NCBI GenBank assembly: GCA_003695505.1
Contig: RFIY01000148.1
Location: 1 to 9,790, forward strand
Direction of reading: 5' to 3'
DNA from: Candidatus Dadabacteria bacterium
GTDB lineage: Bacteria > J088
DNA: 9,790 nucleotides
Shown piece by piece: positions 6,956 to 9,790 of this stretch. The first letter of the stretch is position 1; each line of letters begins with the position of its first letter. The translations under genes were made by a program, and so were the position numbers. The notes below the pieces were generated by a model, which saw only the letters and a program-made list of their open reading frames with translations, had not been told where the DNA came from and made no database searches.

Positions 6956-9790
6956 ATGAGAATTGTTTGGTCTGTTCTGCTGGTCGCCGTGCTGCTGGCG
7001 GTCGGCCAGGATGCATCGGCGGGTCTTGACCCGCTAGCGCGGATTCATCACGATCTGGCGCAAAAGTCGGCTGCGACAAGCGGCCTGCCTGCGACCAATG
7101 GCCAGTTTTCGGTCGAGGTCTGGCGCAATGGCGCCTGGTCCGCAGTCGACACGCTTTCTTTCGGCCAATTCTACACACATCAACGGACGCGAATCGCGGC
7201 GGATGGGACACATCCGGTGCGCATCCGCATCCGCCAGTCCGGCGGCGGCCTGGCGCACATCGACGCGTTGAGCCTGCGCGGCGCGGCGTCAGCGGTGCTG
7301 CCCGGACTCGATCGGGCCGAGCTCGACAAGCTCTTGCGCAGCGACCATGATGTCCTCGACGCAACCCGGCGGGAGCTGGTTGCCGATATCGTCCCGACGG
7401 GCAACTCGGTCGAACTCGACCTGCACGCGCGCGTCGAGCCTCCGCAGATCAGCACGCACCGTTTCGTGTACCCCGTCCACGACCGGCTCGGTCGCGACGA
7501 CAGTGTCCATTCGACTTATCGCTACCGCCTCGGCTCGCGCCCGGGACGCCTGACTCCCGACGGTGAATTGCAGGAGGTTGCGCAGGCGGAACCGTTTTTC
7601 TCCGGCTTCTGGCCGACCGGCAGCGGCCACCCCGACGGGACGACCTACGGCTGGGTCAGCGACGATGGCGAGTTTCTCTATGTCGCGGTGGATTTCACGG
7701 CTGACAATACCCTCGACGGCGACAAGGACTACGCGGCGGTGATCGTCCGCACGGCCTATGGCGAACGCACCTTCCGCCTGTCGGTCAACGAGACCGACTG
7801 GGGGCAGGTGGGCTTTACTTACACACCGCGCGTGAACTATCAGCACAAGGTCTACGAGTTCAAGATTCCGCTCGCGGAACTGGGCATTGAGAAGCCAACG
7901 CTCTGGCAACAACTGCTCGCCGCGGCGGGCCTTGCGAGTCCAACCAGGGCCCCCGTCGTCGAGTTCGCCGTGGCCGCATACGGGACCGCGTCGGCATTTG
8001 GTTTTCGGGAACCGCGGATCGCCTACAATTCGACAGACAACGAGTTCCTTGGAGTCTTTGAATTCGCACCAACCTGCTGCTCGAACGCCATCTGGGGCCA
8101 GCGCTACGACAAGGTTGGCACGGCGATTGGAGCTCCGTTTGCGATTGCGACTTCGACAAACAGTTCCGTGGACCCGGATGTCGCATATGACCCGGTGAAC
8201 AACCGCTACCTGGTTGTGTTCACGCGCCTGGGAACTCCGAACACCATCATGGGGCGGCTCGTCAATGCAGATGGCAGTCTTGTCGGTAACGAGTTGCTCC
8301 TGTCCGGCGGTGGGCAGTCGAGAAATGAACCGGCCGTTGCGTTCAGCACCACGTCTCAGCGCTATGGCGTGGCGTTTCTGGAAGGCAGTTTCCCGAATGC
8401 GCTTTCGGCGGTGATCATTGACACGGCCGGCGGAGCCGTTGCCAGTGGCATGCTCCTGAGTACGACCGAGGCCCTCGCCGGCGGACCGCTGGGCATCGCG
8501 TGGAATTCAGCCGACAACCGTTTCGTCGTCGCGTTTCAGGACACGTTCATCGATTCGACCGACGGCGACATCGTCGGCATCTCCTTTGACAGCAACGCGA
8601 CGCCTGGACCGCGGTTCGATATCGCGGACCGGCCCGGCAATGGCATCCAACAGAAACCAGCAGTCGCATACGATCCGCTTCGGAACCGGTTTCTCGCCAT
8701 CTTGTCGGATACCCGTGGAACGTTTCAGGCAGACATCGTCGGGCAGTTGTTTACAACAACCGGTCAGACCTTCCTGTCTGCGACGACACAAAACGTCGTC
8801 CTGGTCGATTCGCCGTTTGCAGACGACAACTATGGCAACGCGCTGTTCAGCAGGGGGCAGCTCGGGCTCGACTATGATGCGGTCCGTGATGAATTTGTCA
8901 TCAGCTTCATCTCGGCACGGCCAACCACCTACAACGTCTATTATCAGCGCGTTTCGGCGGCAACGCTTGCCGCGGTCGGTGCGACGTCTGCCGTCAACAC
9001 GATGATCGCAACGACAACCAGTCCGGACGGTTTCGAAGATGCGCAAGTTGCCGTCAATCAGAGTTGCGGCGGCTTTGTGATCATCTATCACAAGACGACC
9101 GCGGGAAGTTCTTCCGGATCCTCCTACACACCCGGCAGCATCACAACCGAAACGAGCGCAGACATTTTCCAGCCCTGTCCGGGACCGGCGCTCGGGATGT
9201 CCGTGGCTGGCGTCGGTACAACGTCTGTCGTAGACTTTGGTTCTCTACAGGCTGGCACCGCTGTAAGCCGCGTCGTAACACTCTCGAATGCAGGCGCCGC
9301 TACACTGGTGGTTTCGGGGATTAGTCTGATTAGCTCGGTTGGATCACCCTTCTCGATCACCGTAAATGAATGCAATGGCGCAAGCCTCCTTGCTTCCCAA
9401 ACTTGCAGGCTCGTAGTTGCTTTTGAACCGGTCAGCAGCGGGACTTTTGCCGACACACTGAACATCCAGTCCAATGACCGCCACTCAGCCCGCCAGTCGC
9501 TCTTCCTGCAGGGGATCGCGACGCCGAGACCGCCCCGCATCGACGTTCATGCGGCATTCGGCTCAAGCGTGACAGATCGAACAATTTTCGGCAGCGTCGA
9601 GATCGGCACCGCGGCGACGTCTACGGTAATCGTATCGAACAGCGGCGACCAGAATCTGACGATCGGCTCCGTGGCCGTCAATGATGGACTGGCCGCGCCG
9701 TTTTCGGTTTCCGCGGACACCTGCAGCAGCAACACGCTGCAGGCGGGGGAACGTTGCACGGTTACGGTGAGTTTCGCCCCGGCCGCGACC
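6956..9790 (+). CDS. Large exported multidomain protein with predicted beta-propeller and ASH-type domains (3'-truncated)
   Basis: The frame is open for 945 codons from the ATG at 6956 to the window edge, with no stop. GGGAGGT (6944-6950) lies 5 bases upstream of the start. Residues 1-22 form a Sec signal peptide, with a likely cut after Ala-Ser-Ala. Residues about 48-108 are a beta-rich module ending in HIDALSL. Residues about 233-310 look like a CBM9/DOMON-type beta-sandwich (LYVAVDF, Asp-rich turn, KIPLAELG). Residues 353-745 hold seven repeats with a core like PxVAYDPxxNRFLVVF, predicted to be propeller blades. From 746 onward come two ASH/choice-of-anchor-D-like immunoglobulin-fold units, each with a CX10C pair (806/817, 923/934). 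No catalytic motif is recognised. It is probably secreted or surface-attached, and the missing C-terminus would hold any anchor. It has its own candidate promoter and is not obviously linked to eno. I do not recognise a named family. Confidence 0.85.
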   Translation, partial: MRIVWSVLLVAVLLAVGQDASAGLDPLARIHHDLAQKSAATSGLPATNGQFSVEVWRNGAWSAVDTLSFGQFYTHQRTRIAADGTHPVRIRIRQSGGGLAHIDALSLRGAASAVLPGLDRAELDKLLRSDHDVLDATRRELVADIVPTGNSVELDLHARVEPPQISTHRFVYPVHDRLGRDDSVHSTYRYRLGSRPGRLTPDGELQEVAQAEPFFSGFWPTGSGHPDGTTYGWVSDDGEFLYVAVDFTADNTLDGDKDYAAVIVRTAYGERTFRLSVNETDWGQVGFTYTPRVNYQHKVYEFKIPLAELGIEKPTLWQQLLAAAGLASPTRAPVVEFAVAAYGTASAFGFREPRIAYNSTDNEFLGVFEFAPTCCSNAIWGQRYDKVGTAIGAPFAIATSTNSSVDPDVAYDPVNNRYLVVFTRLGTPNTIMGRLVNADGSLVGNELLLSGGGQSRNEPAVAFSTTSQRYGVAFLEGSFPNALSAVIIDTAGGAVASGMLLSTTEALAGGPLGIAWNSADNRFVVAFQDTFIDSTDGDIVGISFDSNATPGPRFDIADRPGNGIQQKPAVAYDPLRNRFLAILSDTRGTFQADIVGQLFTTTGQTFLSATTQNVVLVDSPFADDNYGNALFSRGQLGLDYDAVRDEFVISFISARPTTYNVYYQRVSAATLAAVGATSAVNTMIATTTSPDGFEDAQVAVNQSCGGFVIIYHKTTAGSSSGSSYTPGSITTETSADIFQPCPGPALGMSVAGVGTTSVVDFGSLQAGTAVSRVVTLSNAGAATLVVSGISLISSVGSPFSITVNECNGASLLASQTCRLVVAFEPVSSGTFADTLNIQSNDRHSARQSLFLQGIATPRPPRIDVHAAFGSSVTDRTIFGSVEIGTAATSTVIVSNSGDQNLTIGSVAVNDGLAAPFSVSADTCSSNTLQAGERCTVTVSFAPAAT
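8012..9190 (+). repeat. Seven protein-level repeats, candidate propeller blades
   Basis: Repeat starts, taken at the Pro or its equivalent before the core strand, fall at residues 353, 407, 459, 511, 568, 636 and 696, so the spacing is 54, 52, 52, 57, 68 and 60. Each has a hydrophobic strand ending in Tyr, Phe or Trp, a short polar turn often containing Asn-Arg, and a second strand such as YLVVF or FVVAF. Most then have a strand-turn-strand such as IMGRLVNADGSLVG. Repeats 6 and 7 are the most diverged. The DNA itself is not repeated, so the duplications are old. Confidence 0.6.
9191..9790 (+). repeat. Two tandem ASH/choice-of-anchor-D-like domains (second cut by edge)
   Basis: Unit 1 (residues 746 to about 855) has VVDFGSLQAGTAVSRVVTLSN, read here as strand-turn-strand, then SPFSIT, Cys806, Cys817 and VVAFEPVSSGTFADTLNIQSND. 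Unit 2 (from about 862) repeats the order with IFGSVEIGTAATSTVIVSNSG, APFSVS, Cys923, Cys934 and VSFAPAAT, where the window ends. The shared FGxxxxGT pattern, the PFS strand, the CX10C pair and the FxP strand define the family. Such domains are typical of bacterial surface or secreted proteins. Confidence 0.7.

Noticed and set aside
7289-7912. 207-codon minus-strand open frame inside the large exported-protein gene
   Set aside because: The plus-strand frame here continues unbroken from a signal peptide and ribosome binding site. The minus frame has no such support.

Overview
The window reads as a high-GC bacterial chromosome segment, most likely from a proteobacterium and possibly a gammaproteobacterium. 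That placement is an inference from the two-subunit MutA/MutB methylmalonyl-CoA mutase, the enolase and tRNA sequences, and the secreted-protein style; it is not a firm taxonomic call. No insertion sequence, integrase, phage gene, CRISPR array or rRNA gene is visible.

Region 1 (1-5062, minus strand) is a tightly packed operon read right to left: mutA (methylmalonyl-CoA mutase small subunit), mutB (large, B12-binding subunit), meaB (the G-protein chaperone of the mutase), then the first 29 codons of a predicted lipoprotein cut by the window edge. All three junctions are 4-base stop/start overlaps (ATGA, GTGA, GTGA), which points to translational coupling. The mutase interconverts (R)-methylmalonyl-CoA and succinyl-CoA, and MeaB loads and protects the adenosylcobalamin cofactor. 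No methylmalonyl-CoA epimerase or propionyl-CoA carboxylase gene lies in the window.

Region 2 (5063-5297) is a divergent control region. Two sigma70-like promoters point away from each other with their -35 boxes back to back on a perfect palindrome, CAACCGGTTG. One would drive the mut operon, the other tRNA-Ala and perhaps eno. The mutA leader contains two overlapping, mutually exclusive hairpins.

Region 3 (5298-6819, plus strand) is tRNA-Ala(GGC), enolase (eno), then tRNA-Arg(TCG). A very stable GC-only hairpin with a UNCG-type tetraloop sits between tRNA-Ala and eno. Only 9 bases separate the eno stop from tRNA-Arg. Neither pyrG, kdsA nor ftsB, the usual gammaproteobacterial neighbours of eno, is next to it.

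Region 4 (6820-9790, plus strand) has a weak terminator-like hairpin, a candidate promoter, and a long open frame of 945 codons that runs off the right edge. It encodes a large exported protein: signal peptide, a beta-rich N-terminal module, a CBM9/DOMON-like module, seven repeats of roughly 52-68 residues that look like the blades of a seven-bladed beta-propeller, and at least two ASH/choice-of-anchor-D type immunoglobulin-like domains with matching cysteine pairs. Its function is unknown. It is the least ordinary object in the window.
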